64,000 bases of DNA from Chloroflexi bacterium 54-19 (GTDB lineage: Bacteria > Chloroflexota > Chloroflexia > Chloroheliales > Chloroheliaceae). The position numbers were made by a program, and so were the translations under genes. The notes below the pieces were generated by a model. That model saw only the letters and a program-made list of their open reading frames with translations, was not told where the DNA came from and ran no database searches. This document shows, piece by piece, positions 15,244-22,859 of this stretch. The first letter of the stretch is position 1; every line of letters starts with the position of its first letter. The stretch lies in the NCBI GenBank assembly GCA_001898225.1, contig MKTJ01000030.1:36064-100063 (forward strand), read 5' to 3'.

Positions 15244-17013
15244 GAACGGGAACAGGGGGTTCTCCGAATCGTAGGGTACATCCGACTTCTGCCGCAATAC
15301 CGCCTCCATCGAGGAAGGCAGTTCGAAGGGCAGTTTGCCGGACGGACTGAAACGGCCAAAGATAACATCGAGCAAGGCCCGGTCGTTGGCCCCAAAATTA
15401 GCCAGCAGGGCCGCGCTCGCTTCCGCAATTTCGGGGATAACGGCGGGACGGTCTAGGTAAATATCGACAATTGTCGGCACCTGCCGGGCGATACCGAGGA
15501 TGCGTTCTCGTTCGGCCCCCCCGAATTCGAGCGACCCGGCGTGGAACATCTTCTCCAAAAAGTTTCCGTCGCGCTGCTCGTAAGGGGTTTTTAGCCGCAA
15601 AATCGCCAGGTCGGCCTGGTCCGGGCCGGTTACCACTTCCCCAAAGTCTGTCGCTACCTCGGCGGCGATATTTTCCAGGTAGAGGCGGGGTCTTCCCTGC
15701 ACCGGCAAAATGTTCCCGGCAGGGGTCGCGCTGTTTTTGAGCAGCACGATAGATTTGCGCTGCGCCAGTTCGCCCGCTTCCTTGAAGTCGGCCCGGCCTA
15801 CAATCGTTTCTGCCCTGGCCGGGTCTACATAGGTATTATCGAACAGGCCCAGCCGGAACTTATCGCGCAGGAGACGCCGGACCGAGGTGTCGATGCGGCT
15901 TTCCGCCACCTGCCCGCTCCTGACCAGTTCCACGATAACTTCGGGGCAACTCTCGCCTCCGAACTGGTCTACCCCGGCTTCCAGGGCTTTTTTGGCCCGT
16001 TCGTGCAGGCTCAGGTTTTCCACGCCCCAGGCCCGCGCCGGGAAATTTACTTCGTCGGCGGAGCTTAAAACGCCCCAATCGGCGCAAACCACCCCCTCGA
16101 AACCGAATTTCTCGCGCAACAGCCCGGTGATGACCTGTTTATTAAAGGCAAAGCCGACTTCTTCGAGTTCGGTGCCGACCGGCATGCCGTAATAGGGCAT
16201 AATCTGGGCGGTCCCGGCTTCAAAGGCGGTCTTGAACGGAATCAGGTGGTAATCGAAATTGTCGCCAGGGTAGACCTGCTCCCGGCCATAGGGAAAGTGG
16301 GGGTCCTCGCCGTCTTTTTGGGGGCCTCCGCCGGGAAAGTGCTTGGTCATACAGGCAACGCTTTCCGGGCCGAGCTTTTCGCCCTGGAAGCCCCGGATAT
16401 ATGCGCCTACCATGCGGGCTGAAAGTTCGGCGTCCTCGCCAAAGGTGCCGTTAATCCGGGCCCAGCGGGGTTCGGTTGCCAGGTCGGCCATCGGGTGCAG
16501 GGCCGCCCGGATACCGACCGCGACATATTCTTGCCGGGCGATGTCTCCAAATTGCCGGACCAGTTCCTCGTCGCCGGTTGCAGCCAGCCCCAGCGATTCC
16601 GGCCACTGGGAGAAATCCCCGGCCAGGAAACTGGCGGCGGGGTTATCGGTGAAGGCGTGGCGGGGGTCGGAGGAGATAGTCACCGGTATACCGAGCCGGG
16701 TAGTGGCGGCCAACTCCTGGAGGCGGTTGTACCATTCGGCGGTCTGGCGGGGTTTGGGAGTAGCCAGCACGTTAAAATGGTTGAGCTTCTTTTCGAGAAT
16801 CATCTCACGGGTGGAAAACGGGCCGATGCGCCCGACCCCTTCGAAAAGGGTGCCATCGGGATTGACCATTATCATGGCCTGGAACATCATCCCGGCCTTT
16901 TCTTCGAGGGTCATCCGGCTCAACAAATCTTCGACCCGTTCTTCCAGGTTACGGCTGTCCGGTCCGGCCCCGGTAGAATTTCCTGCACTATTCTGTGAAT
17001 TAACAGGCTCCAT
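15220..17013 (-). CDS. Glycoside hydrolase family 3 (beta-glycosidase)
   Basis: A 597-residue GH3 enzyme with both catalytic domains. In the N-terminal TIM-barrel, KHFPGGGPQKDGEDPHFPYG (about residues 225-244) is the conserved substrate-binding block, and GVVCADWG (about 311-318) carries the predicted nucleophile Asp. The C-terminal alpha/beta-sandwich ends at FGSGLTYS, the usual terminus of GH3 proteins that lack a fibronectin-like domain. No signal peptide, so it acts in the cytoplasm on imported glycosides. Beta-glucosidase or beta-xylosidase specificity is more likely than NagZ-type. AAGGAGCAAGGTC precedes the ATG. It converges on the amino-sugar cluster and may supply its aglycone or sugar. 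The last 8 codons overlap the 23-bp repeat of the inserted element. Confidence 0.93.
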   Translation of the reverse strand: MEPVNSQNSAGNSTGAGPDSRNLEERVEDLLSRMTLEEKAGMMFQAMIMVNPDGTLFEGVGRIGPFSTREMILEKKLNHFNVLATPKPRQTAEWYNRLQELAATTRLGIPVTISSDPRHAFTDNPAASFLAGDFSQWPESLGLAATGDEELVRQFGDIARQEYVAVGIRAALHPMADLATEPRWARINGTFGEDAELSARMVGAYIRGFQGEKLGPESVACMTKHFPGGGPQKDGEDPHFPYGREQVYPGDNFDYHLIPFKTAFEAGTAQIMPYYGMPVGTELEEVGFAFNKQVITGLLREKFGFEGVVCADWGVLSSADEVNFPARAWGVENLSLHERAKKALEAGVDQFGGESCPEVIVELVRSGQVAESRIDTSVRRLLRDKFRLGLFDNTYVDPARAETIVGRADFKEAGELAQRKSIVLLKNSATPAGNILPVQGRPRLYLENIAAEVATDFGEVVTGPDQADLAILRLKTPYEQRDGNFLEKMFHAGSLEFGGAERERILGIARQVPTIVDIYLDRPAVIPEIAEASAALLANFGANDRALLDVIFGRFSPSGKLPFELPSSMEAVLRQKSDVPYDSENPLFPFGSGLTYS

Positions 17014-17089
17014 GACCTTGCTCCTTTTAGTTTTAGCGGTTGGATGGAGCCATTATCCGCCTAATTGTCTTTTCCGGCAAGAATTTTCC

Positions 17090-18811
17090 TTAACTGTGCT
17101 TTAATTCTTTTCTCCCCCTGACCGCCCCAGTCTCGGCCTCGGCCTTTTTTCCGGCGTTCCGGTCCGTGGCGAAGTGGAGGAAGAGGGAGAACCCGGCCCC
17201 AACCAGCAGGAAAGCGGCAGCGGTGAGCAGGGTAAGGCGGGTCGCGTCGGCGAAACCGGCGGCAAGGGCATTGACCACCGCCGGGCCGTTTGCCCCCAGG
17301 TTGCTATGGACACCTGCTTCCCGCAACCCTGATATAACTCCACCCGCCGAGTCTTTGGTGGCAGTCACCAGTTGTTGGGCGGAGGTTGTCGGGACACCCG
17401 GTACCGTATCCAGGTGCTGGGGCAGATAATAGCCCAGGGCTGCCGCCAGGATAGCCCCGATAATGGCCGTACCGAGGGCGGCTCCAATCTGGCGGACGGT
17501 ACTCTGGGTGGCCGACCCCTGGCCCGATTGTTCGGGCGGAATATCGACCAGGATGGTCCCGGTCAGTTGGGCCGAGGCCAGCCCAAGCCCGGCCCCGTAG
17601 ATAGTCAGAAGCCCTGCCAGCAGCCAGGGTGAAACGCCGCTATTCATCAAAACACCGGTTACACCTACCGCGACCGCCTCCATTCCCAGGCCAAACACAA
17701 CCACCTTCGTTGGGCCAAAGCGCCCGGCCAGGTGGCGTGCCTGGGAGCCGGAAAAGAAAGCCCCTGCCGCCATCGCTACCAGGACCACCCCGGCTTCCAG
17801 GGTGGTAAGTCCCAGCACGTTTACCAGGAATAACGGCAATACAAAGAGCAGCCCAAATTCACCGATAGCCACGCACAGGGCTGTTAGATTGCCCCAGCGA
17901 AAAGTTTCCGCCGAGAAAAGCCGCACGTCGAGAATGGCCGAGCGACCGTTGTGGGCGCGGTGGCGTTCCCAGGTGATGAATAAGACCAGTGCCAGCACAC
18001 CCACCGTACCTACGATTGGAATTATGGAGATTGGCGCGGTGGTGGGCCAGTTGAACCCCAGGATATTCAGGCCGGCCAGGGGTTGCCACCAGCCCAGCGA
18101 GCCGCCCTCGATTAAGGCAAAGACGGTCCCGCCAAACCCAATTACGCTGAGCAGCAACCCGTCCACATCAACGCCGGGCGAGGTGATTTTGGCGCTGGTT
18201 TCGGGCACGTACAGGAAAGCCCCGATAATAATCACTATCCCAATCGGCAAATTGACCAGGAAAATCCAGGGCCAGGTGAAGTTGGTAGTAAGCCAGCCGC
18301 CGAGCAACGGCCCTACCGCCGCCATCCCGGAAATGACCGCGCCCCAGATGCCAAAAGCCACGGCCCGGTCCTTCCCCCGAAAGGTGGCATTGACCGTGGA
18401 AAGGGTCGAGGGGAGAATAAAGGCCCCACCGATACCCTGGACAACCCGGGCCGCAATCAACGAACCGGCTTCCGAGGCCAGGGAGGCCAGCAAACTCCCG
18501 CCCATAAAGATGACCAGCCCGGCCACGAACAAACGCCGCCGCCCGAACCTGTCACTGAGCCGCCCGGCGGTAAGCAGCAGGGCTGCGAAAACCACCGAAT
18601 AAACGGCGTTAATCCACTGGGCGTCGCTAAAATCGAGTTTAAGCGAGTTGATAATTACTGGGAGGGCCACGCCAACGATGGTCCCGTCTATCACAATCAT
18701 TGAAAGCCCAGCGGCCAGCACTCCCAGGCCAATCCATCTCCCCCGCCCGGTGTCCTGGGGTTCCGAGGAGTTCTCCTTCTCAGCCGTCGTAATTTTCTCC
18801 GAAACGTTCAT
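17090..18811 (-). CDS. MFS drug exporter, DHA2 (EmrB/QacA) family, 14 helices
   Basis: A 573-residue major facilitator of the DHA2 proton-antiport family. Motif A-like GRLSDRFGRRRLFVAGLVIF (about residues 82-101), motif C-type GPLLGGWL (about 167-174) and about 14 predicted helices are present. The N-terminal 20 residues are charged and cytoplasmic. A long extracytoplasmic loop with Ser/Thr lies between the last helices, as in EmrB/QacA relatives. ATG with AAGG upstream. It is downstream of the DUF2871 gene, same strand, across a 93-bp gap holding a hairpin, and possibly shares the CAATATTG-operator promoter. Substrate unknown. Confidence 0.9.
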   Translation of the reverse strand: MNVSEKITTAEKENSSEPQDTGRGRWIGLGVLAAGLSMIVIDGTIVGVALPVIINSLKLDFSDAQWINAVYSVVFAALLLTAGRLSDRFGRRRLFVAGLVIFMGGSLLASLASEAGSLIAARVVQGIGGAFILPSTLSTVNATFRGKDRAVAFGIWGAVISGMAAVGPLLGGWLTTNFTWPWIFLVNLPIGIVIIIGAFLYVPETSAKITSPGVDVDGLLLSVIGFGGTVFALIEGGSLGWWQPLAGLNILGFNWPTTAPISIIPIVGTVGVLALVLFITWERHRAHNGRSAILDVRLFSAETFRWGNLTALCVAIGEFGLLFVLPLFLVNVLGLTTLEAGVVLVAMAAGAFFSGSQARHLAGRFGPTKVVVFGLGMEAVAVGVTGVLMNSGVSPWLLAGLLTIYGAGLGLASAQLTGTILVDIPPEQSGQGSATQSTVRQIGAALGTAIIGAILAAALGYYLPQHLDTVPGVPTTSAQQLVTATKDSAGGVISGLREAGVHSNLGANGPAVVNALAAGFADATRLTLLTAAAFLLVGAGFSLFLHFATDRNAGKKAEAETGAVRGRKELKHS

Positions 18812-18863
18812 ATTGGTGCCTTATTCTTTCACAAATGCATGCCCTTCAAGCGCCCGACCTACG

Positions 18864-18890
18864 GGCCAGGGCTGAATAAAAGCCCTGGCC
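18864..18890. terminator. Perfect 10-bp hairpin between DUF2871 and MFS genes
   Basis: GGCCAGGGCT and AGCCCTGGCC enclose a 7-nt loop. On the minus strand it follows the DUF2871 stop codon, but no U tract follows. It may be an attenuator or processing stem between DUF2871 and the exporter rather than a strong terminator. Confidence 0.5.
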
Positions 18891-18904
18891 ACCTTTTAAA
18901 ATCT

Positions 18905-19327
18905 TTATTGTTTCAAGGCTTTTGGCCCGGCCAGCAGACCGGGGCGCAGGCAGATAAAAAGCAGGACAAACGCTACCGTAATAATGACGTGGCCCATACC
19001 CGAAATCCCGGCTATGGCCGGGCTGATAGTGTTGCCCAGCACAGTGTTGGTGCCGTTAAAGGTCATAAACCCGCCGGTCCAGAGCAGTCCCACGTTATAA
19101 GTCCAGAAGAACCAGTTGAAAAGGGGGTTTTTGGAAAGCTCAAAGACGCGCTCGAACGGAATTAAAATGATAAAGACGAGCAGCCCCAGGGCCAGGAAAT
19201 GGGTATGTACGACCGCAAGCTGGGTATCGCCGGTAAAATCCCTGGCGTGGGTCAGGGTGCGGTAGTACAGGCCTCCCGCCAGTCCGAGGACGGTATAGAA
19301 CAGGGCCGCGTAATATAGTTTTTTCAT
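18905..19327 (-). CDS. DUF2871 family membrane protein
   Basis: A 140-residue protein with four predicted membrane helices that resembles DUF2871: it begins MKKLYYAALFYTVLGLAGGL and carries VVHTHFLALGLLVFIILI (about residues 39-56). The conserved histidines in VVHTH and GHVI within helices suggest a haem- or metal-binding bundle, but no function is established for the family. GGAGAAATC precedes the ATG. The gene faces the CDF transporter across a promoter region with three CAATATTG palindromes, and the DHA2 exporter lies downstream on the same strand. DUF2871 genes are often found next to small regulators and exporters. Confidence 0.85.
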   Translation of the reverse strand: MKKLYYAALFYTVLGLAGGLYYRTLTHARDFTGDTQLAVVHTHFLALGLLVFIILIPFERVFELSKNPLFNWFFWTYNVGLLWTGGFMTFNGTNTVLGNTISPAIAGISGMGHVIITVAFVLLFICLRPGLLAGPKALKQ

Positions 19328-19409
19328 GATTTCTCCTTATTCTTCTAGTCACACCATTACACCCTGGGGCAACCAGCAGGTCGATCTAATTGTTTTACAC
19401 CAACTGTCA

Positions 19410-19484
19410 TTCAATATTGAATAGTCAATATTGTCTAATCTTTATTGAGTATACCACTAAAAAGGGTAATAGTCAATATTGACT
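19410..19484. promoter_or_regulatory. Three CAATATTG operator palindromes
   Basis: TTCAATATTGAA (19410-19421), AGTCAATATTGTCT (19423-19436, one mismatch) and AGTCAATATTGACT (19471-19484, perfect 14-bp palindrome). The first two are nearly adjacent and the third is 48 bp from the second. They lie between the divergent DUF2871 and CDF genes. Repeated perfect dyads of this size indicate a dimeric HTH repressor (ArsR, MarR or TetR type), which is not encoded nearby. Confidence 0.6.
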
Positions 19485-19520
19485 AAGATTTGGCTTTAGC
19501 CTTTCTTTTAACTTATTTAT

Positions 19521-19529
19521 GCTATATTT
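19521..19529 (+). promoter_or_regulatory. Extended -10 promoter candidate for the CDF gene
   Basis: TGCTATATT has the TGnTATAnT extended -10 arrangement, with no good -35 box 17 bp upstream. It lies 37 bp downstream of the last CAATATTG palindrome and 52 bp before the ATG at 19581. Confidence 0.35.
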
Positions 19530-19580
19530 AGTCGGAACCAGGTTTGTTTCAGGAGACATTTACAGTAGAAGAAGGGTTAT

Positions 19581-20552
19581 ATGTTATCTTCCCGGAGTTC
19601 GGATACTGACAAGAACGAGGAAGGAAAAATACCAGGTAAGTCAAATATAAAGACCAGGGTAATTTTCCTATCTATTGGCGCGGCAGTAGCCACCATCGCG
19701 CTAAAATTTACGGCTTATTTATTCACGGGTTCGGTAGGGCTTCTATCGGATGCCATGGAAAGCCTGGTCAACCTGGTTGGAGCCTCCGCCGCTTTGCTGG
19801 CCCTTACTATCGCGGCCCGGCCCGCCGATAAGTCCCACCAATACGGCCACCAGAAGGTCGAATATTTTAGCAGCGGGCTGGAAGGTGGCCTCATCCTGGT
19901 AGCGGCAGGCGCCATTATCTGGACCGCCCTGGACCGTTTGTTTCACCCGGCAGCCCTCGAAAGTGTCGATATAGGGCTGGCGGTTTCGCTGGTTGCCACC
20001 CTGATTAATTTTGTAGTGGCGCGTATTCTATTGAGGGTTGGACGCAACGAAGAAAGTATTGCCCTTGAGGCTGACGGTAAACATTTAATGACCGATGTGG
20101 TCACATCAGTCGGAGTGGTGCTGGGAGTTGTCCTGGTAGCCATTACCGGGTGGTTGTGGTTGGACCCGGTCATAGCGCTGGCTGTGGCTGCCAATATCAT
20201 CTTTGAAGGGGGGAAACTGGTCAAGCGCAGCCTGAGCGGCCTATCCGACCCGGCTTTACCACCGGACGAGGAAAGCCAGGTCAGAGATGCCATTCAAAGT
20301 GTAATTGACGCGTCTGCCAGTCCCATGGAATATCACGGGTTAAGGGCCCGCAAAAGCGGTAGTTTTCGATTTATTGATTTGCATCTCCTGACACCGAGCG
20401 ATTGGACTGTCGGGCAGGCTCACGAATATGCCGAAACAATTGAGGCAAAAATAAAAGAGATTTTCAGGGAAGTTGAGATAACAATCCACATAGAACCGCT
20501 GGATGACCCACGGGCTTATGGAGATACCTGGGAAAGCCGTACCCGCCTCTAA
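19581..20552 (+). CDS. Cation diffusion facilitator (CDF) family metal transporter
   Basis: A 323-residue divalent-cation/proton antiporter. Six transmembrane helices with the metal-site aspartates in LLSDAMESLVN (helix 2, about residues 54-64) and HLMTDVVTS (helix 5, about 169-177). A cytoplasmic C-terminal domain (about 225-310) contains the FIDLHLL and ITIHIEP strands of the CDF dimerisation domain, whose histidines bind regulatory metal. Helix 2 has Ser-Asp and helix 5 His-x-x-x-Asp, compatible with Zn/Cd/Fe transport. Start ATG follows AAGGG. The hydrophilic N-terminal 25 residues are variable in the family. Divergent from DUF2871; control by the shared operators is inferred. Confidence 0.9.
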   Translation: MLSSRSSDTDKNEEGKIPGKSNIKTRVIFLSIGAAVATIALKFTAYLFTGSVGLLSDAMESLVNLVGASAALLALTIAARPADKSHQYGHQKVEYFSSGLEGGLILVAAGAIIWTALDRLFHPAALESVDIGLAVSLVATLINFVVARILLRVGRNEESIALEADGKHLMTDVVTSVGVVLGVVLVAITGWLWLDPVIALAVAANIIFEGGKLVKRSLSGLSDPALPPDEESQVRDAIQSVIDASASPMEYHGLRARKSGSFRFIDLHLLTPSDWTVGQAHEYAETIEAKIKEIFREVEITIHIEPLDDPRAYGDTWESRTRL

Positions 20553-20598
20553 ACATTTACCGGACCGGATTTATCACACCTTCAAAAGGGTTGCATCT

Positions 20599-20625
20599 GC
20601 CGGTAGGCTGTAAAAAACTACCGGC
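20599..20625 (+). terminator. Weak terminator after the CDF gene
   Basis: GCCGGTAG and CTACCGGC form an 8-bp stem with an 11-nt loop; it is followed by GGTTT and an A run rather than a U tract. It is 46 bp after the stop codon. Confidence 0.45.
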
Positions 20626-20688
20626 GGTTTAAAAAAACATGATATTTCTCACCGTTTTCTCATGTTCGTGTGTTAAAGTTTTCAAGCT

Positions 20689-20782
20689 GCCGGGTACACC
20701 AGGGGGTTATTACATCTGAAATCAGGCTAACGGGCTAATATCCCGCAGCTTTGTGATTAGCCAGGTGTAAGGTGTACCCGGC
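20689..20782. promoter_or_regulatory. Multi-stem structured element before the PAP2 gene
   Basis: Nested pairings: GCCGGGTACACC (20689-20700) with GGTGTACCCGGC (20771-20782), perfect over 12 bp; TTACATCT (20710-20717) with AGGTGTAA (20763-20770), one G.U; GGCTAA (20725-20730) with TTAGCC (20757-20762); CGGG (20731-20734) with CCCG (20742-20745). A small CTGA-AA-TCAG hairpin lies between. The element ends 46 bp before the ATG at 20829. It could be a structured RNA leader or a small inverted-repeat element. Confidence 0.5.
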
Positions 20783-20828
20783 GTTTCTTTCAAGTGAATT
20801 TTGTGAAGCGGGGTTTAAATTCTTTATA

Positions 20829-21338
20829 ATGAACGAAGTAATAAAAGTTGTAGCACAGTATCTTTATGTCCCGGTTATTTTAGGGGCGTTGTTGTTTGCG
20901 GTAATTTTCTATCGAAAACGGTTAATCGAGCTTGGCCTGGCAACCCTTTTTATCGGGGGGCTGAGCTACCTCCTTTCGAAGGTGGGTGCCCAACTCATTT
21001 CGGACCCCCGGCCTTTTATCCAGACGGGTATTGCTCCCCTGATACCGGGAGCGCTCGACAACGGTTTCCCATCCGACCACACTTTACTGGTGGCCGCGGT
21101 TGGCGGCATCCTCTTTTATTTCAATTGGAAAGCGGGATTGGTGGTCTGGTTCCTGGCTTTGCTGATTGGTCTTGCCAGGGTCTACGCGGGAGTCCACCAC
21201 CTGCTTGATATTGCGGGCAGTCTGGTTATAGTACTGGCGGTAACCGCCCTTTTTATACTTGGGCGACAGTTGTGGCAAAAGAATGGACTGTCCCGCCGCA
21301 CCAGCCAGGCAAATCAGGGTGCAAGCGAGCCACGTTAA
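20829..21338 (+). CDS. PAP2 superfamily phosphatase (undecaprenyl-diphosphatase type)
   Basis: A 169-residue membrane phosphatase of the PAP2 family, with about five helices. The tripartite phosphatase signature is partly recognisable: a DPRPF segment after helix 3, PSDHTLLVAAVGGI (Ser-Asp-His, about residues 78-91) and RVYAGVHHLLDIAGS (Arg with His near 118-126), which together form the vanadium-haloperoxidase-like active site on the outer face of the membrane. Likely substrates are undecaprenyl diphosphate or phosphatidylglycerol phosphate. ATG 20829 is chosen over a GTG at 20772 because the latter lies inside the structured element; no strong ribosome-binding site is seen for either. Confidence 0.85.
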   Translation: MNEVIKVVAQYLYVPVILGALLFAVIFYRKRLIELGLATLFIGGLSYLLSKVGAQLISDPRPFIQTGIAPLIPGALDNGFPSDHTLLVAAVGGILFYFNWKAGLVVWFLALLIGLARVYAGVHHLLDIAGSLVIVLAVTALFILGRQLWQKNGLSRRTSQANQGASEPR

Positions 21339-21339
21339 T

Positions 21340-21360
21340 CCAACCTACCGACCCGGTTGG
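21340..21360 (+). terminator. Short terminator after the PAP2 gene
   Basis: CCAACC and GGTTGG form a 6-bp stem with a 9-nt loop, followed by CTCTTTTG. Starts just after the PAP2 stop codon. Confidence 0.45.
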
Positions 21361-21422
21361 CTCTTTTGCCTTAAAGGTAACAGGGCTACTTAAAAAGAGG
21401 GGATTTTGGGGACGAGAAGAAA

Positions 21423-22541
21423 ATGCTAAGAATTTCCAGGGATAAATTTTATAAAAAGCGAGTTTTTAAGGGCGCAACCTTTAAAACCGGGCTGCTATGG
21501 TGGCTTGGTCTGGTTTTACTGGTAACTACGGCCTGTGGGGATAACCCTGTAAGCCTGGCCACCCCCACCTTTACCGCGACGGCTATTACCTCTATAGCCG
21601 CAACCGCCACTAATCCGGCCAGCAGCCCTTCACCTTCCTTAACTCAGGTTGCAACTTCTGCCCCAACCGTAGGGCCTTCCGGCACAACCTTGCTTCCGGT
21701 TTCAACCGGGGAAGCGAATTCGCCAGGAACTCCGGCCCTCTCACCCACCCCAACTAACACCCACCCTTATTTCGACCGGGTTTTTATTGTCGTGCTTGAG
21801 AATGCCGATTATGCCCAGGCCATTGCCCAGCCTTACTTGAAGAAGTTGGCCGGGCAGAGCGTTTTGCTCACCAATTATTCCGGGGTGGCTCACCCATCCT
21901 ATCCCAACTACCTGGCTCTGGTCGCGGGTAGCACTTTTGGAATCACCAGCGATGGTCAGACCAATCTCGACCACCCTACGATTATGGACCTCATGAACAA
22001 ACAAGGGGTTAGCTGGAAGTTTTACGCCGAGCAATACCCGGAAGGGAAATGTTTTACGGGGGTGCAATCCGGCAATTATGTCAGGAAACATCTCCCGGCA
22101 TTGTCTTTTGTCGAAATCCAAAAAGACCCGGCCCAGTGCAGCCTGGTGGTCCCGGCAACCCAACTCGCTAAAGATATTTCGACCAACAGCCTGCCGGATT
22201 ATTCGTTTTATGTCCCTGACCTGAAAAATGACGGTCACGATACGGGAGTGGCTTACGCTTCAAAATGGTTAGAAGGCTTTTTAGGCAGTGTCGCTACTAC
22301 CCAGGCCCTGGGTGCCCGAACCTTGCTGGTGGTCACCTTTGATGAAAGTGACAATACGGGAAATAACCGGATTTATACGGTCCTGGGCGGCCCGGTCGTC
22401 AAACCGGGAGTTACCAGTGATGTCCAATATACCCACTACAACCTGCTCAGGACTATCGAGGATAATTTCCAACTGGGCAACCTGGGCCAGCAGGACGCGA
22501 AGGCCGGGCCAATCACCGGGGTCTGGCAAAACGGCAGCTAG
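21423..22541 (+). CDS. Phosphoesterase family lipoprotein (PF04185-like acid phosphatase)
   Basis: A 372-residue exported protein. A hydrophobic signal ends in VTTACG (lipobox Cys at about residue 39), followed by a Ser/Thr/Pro-rich linker to about residue 118. The catalytic domain has VFIVVLENADYAQAI, VAHPSYPNYLALVAGST (about 158-174) and FYVPDLKNDGHD, motifs of the phosphoesterase family that includes phospholipase C and acid phosphatases with an alkaline-phosphatase-like fold. VTFDESDN near residues 303-310 supplies metal ligands. It probably hydrolyses a phosphoester at the cell surface, perhaps for phosphate scavenging. It has its own terminator at 22567-22607. Confidence 0.85.
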   Translation: MLRISRDKFYKKRVFKGATFKTGLLWWLGLVLLVTTACGDNPVSLATPTFTATAITSIAATATNPASSPSPSLTQVATSAPTVGPSGTTLLPVSTGEANSPGTPALSPTPTNTHPYFDRVFIVVLENADYAQAIAQPYLKKLAGQSVLLTNYSGVAHPSYPNYLALVAGSTFGITSDGQTNLDHPTIMDLMNKQGVSWKFYAEQYPEGKCFTGVQSGNYVRKHLPALSFVEIQKDPAQCSLVVPATQLAKDISTNSLPDYSFYVPDLKNDGHDTGVAYASKWLEGFLGSVATTQALGARTLLVVTFDESDNTGNNRIYTVLGGPVVKPGVTSDVQYTHYNLLRTIEDNFQLGNLGQQDAKAGPITGVWQNGS

Positions 22542-22566
22542 AGATATTCTTGTATAGAGAAGCACA

Positions 22567-22607
22567 ACAGGTACGGGCTTTTTGTTTTAAGCCTGTACCT
22601 GTTTTTT
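22567..22607 (+). terminator. Rho-independent terminator
   Basis: ACAGGTACGGGCTT and AAGCCTGTACCTGT pair over 14 bp (one G.U) around an 8-nt loop, followed by six Ts. It is 26 bp after the phosphoesterase stop, and separates it from the convergent 71-residue membrane gene. Confidence 0.85.
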
Positions 22608-22641
22608 ATGAAAGCGGTTATTGCTTTTGCTCGGAAAAAGA

Positions 22642-22857
22642 TTATTTAGGGAAGATTTCCCGGCGCAGGGTGACGAACAAGGTCAGGGCTACTCCGACCA
22701 GGAAGACGATGGCGCCAACGCCTTTGAGAGCATCCACCGTGATTACTTTTTCGAGCAGGGCAACCACCAGCAGGGTTATAGCGACGCCACCCAGGATTAT
22801 CCAGTCCCCGACAAAAAAGTAAAATACCCCTCTTAAGAATTTCGTGATGATTCCCAT
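22642..22857 (-). CDS. Small two-helix membrane protein
   Basis: A 71-residue protein with two hydrophobic segments (about residues 9-33 and 43-63) separated by a short charged turn. It is not recognised as a named family. Its ATG lies 2 bp after the stop codon of the larger membrane protein gene upstream, and an AGGAGGAG ribosome-binding site is embedded in that gene's last codons, so the two are translationally coupled and probably function together. Confidence 0.75.
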   Translation of the reverse strand: MGIITKFLRGVFYFFVGDWIILGGVAITLLVVALLEKVITVDALKGVGAIVFLVGVALTLFVTLRREIFPK

Positions 22858-22859
22858 AA

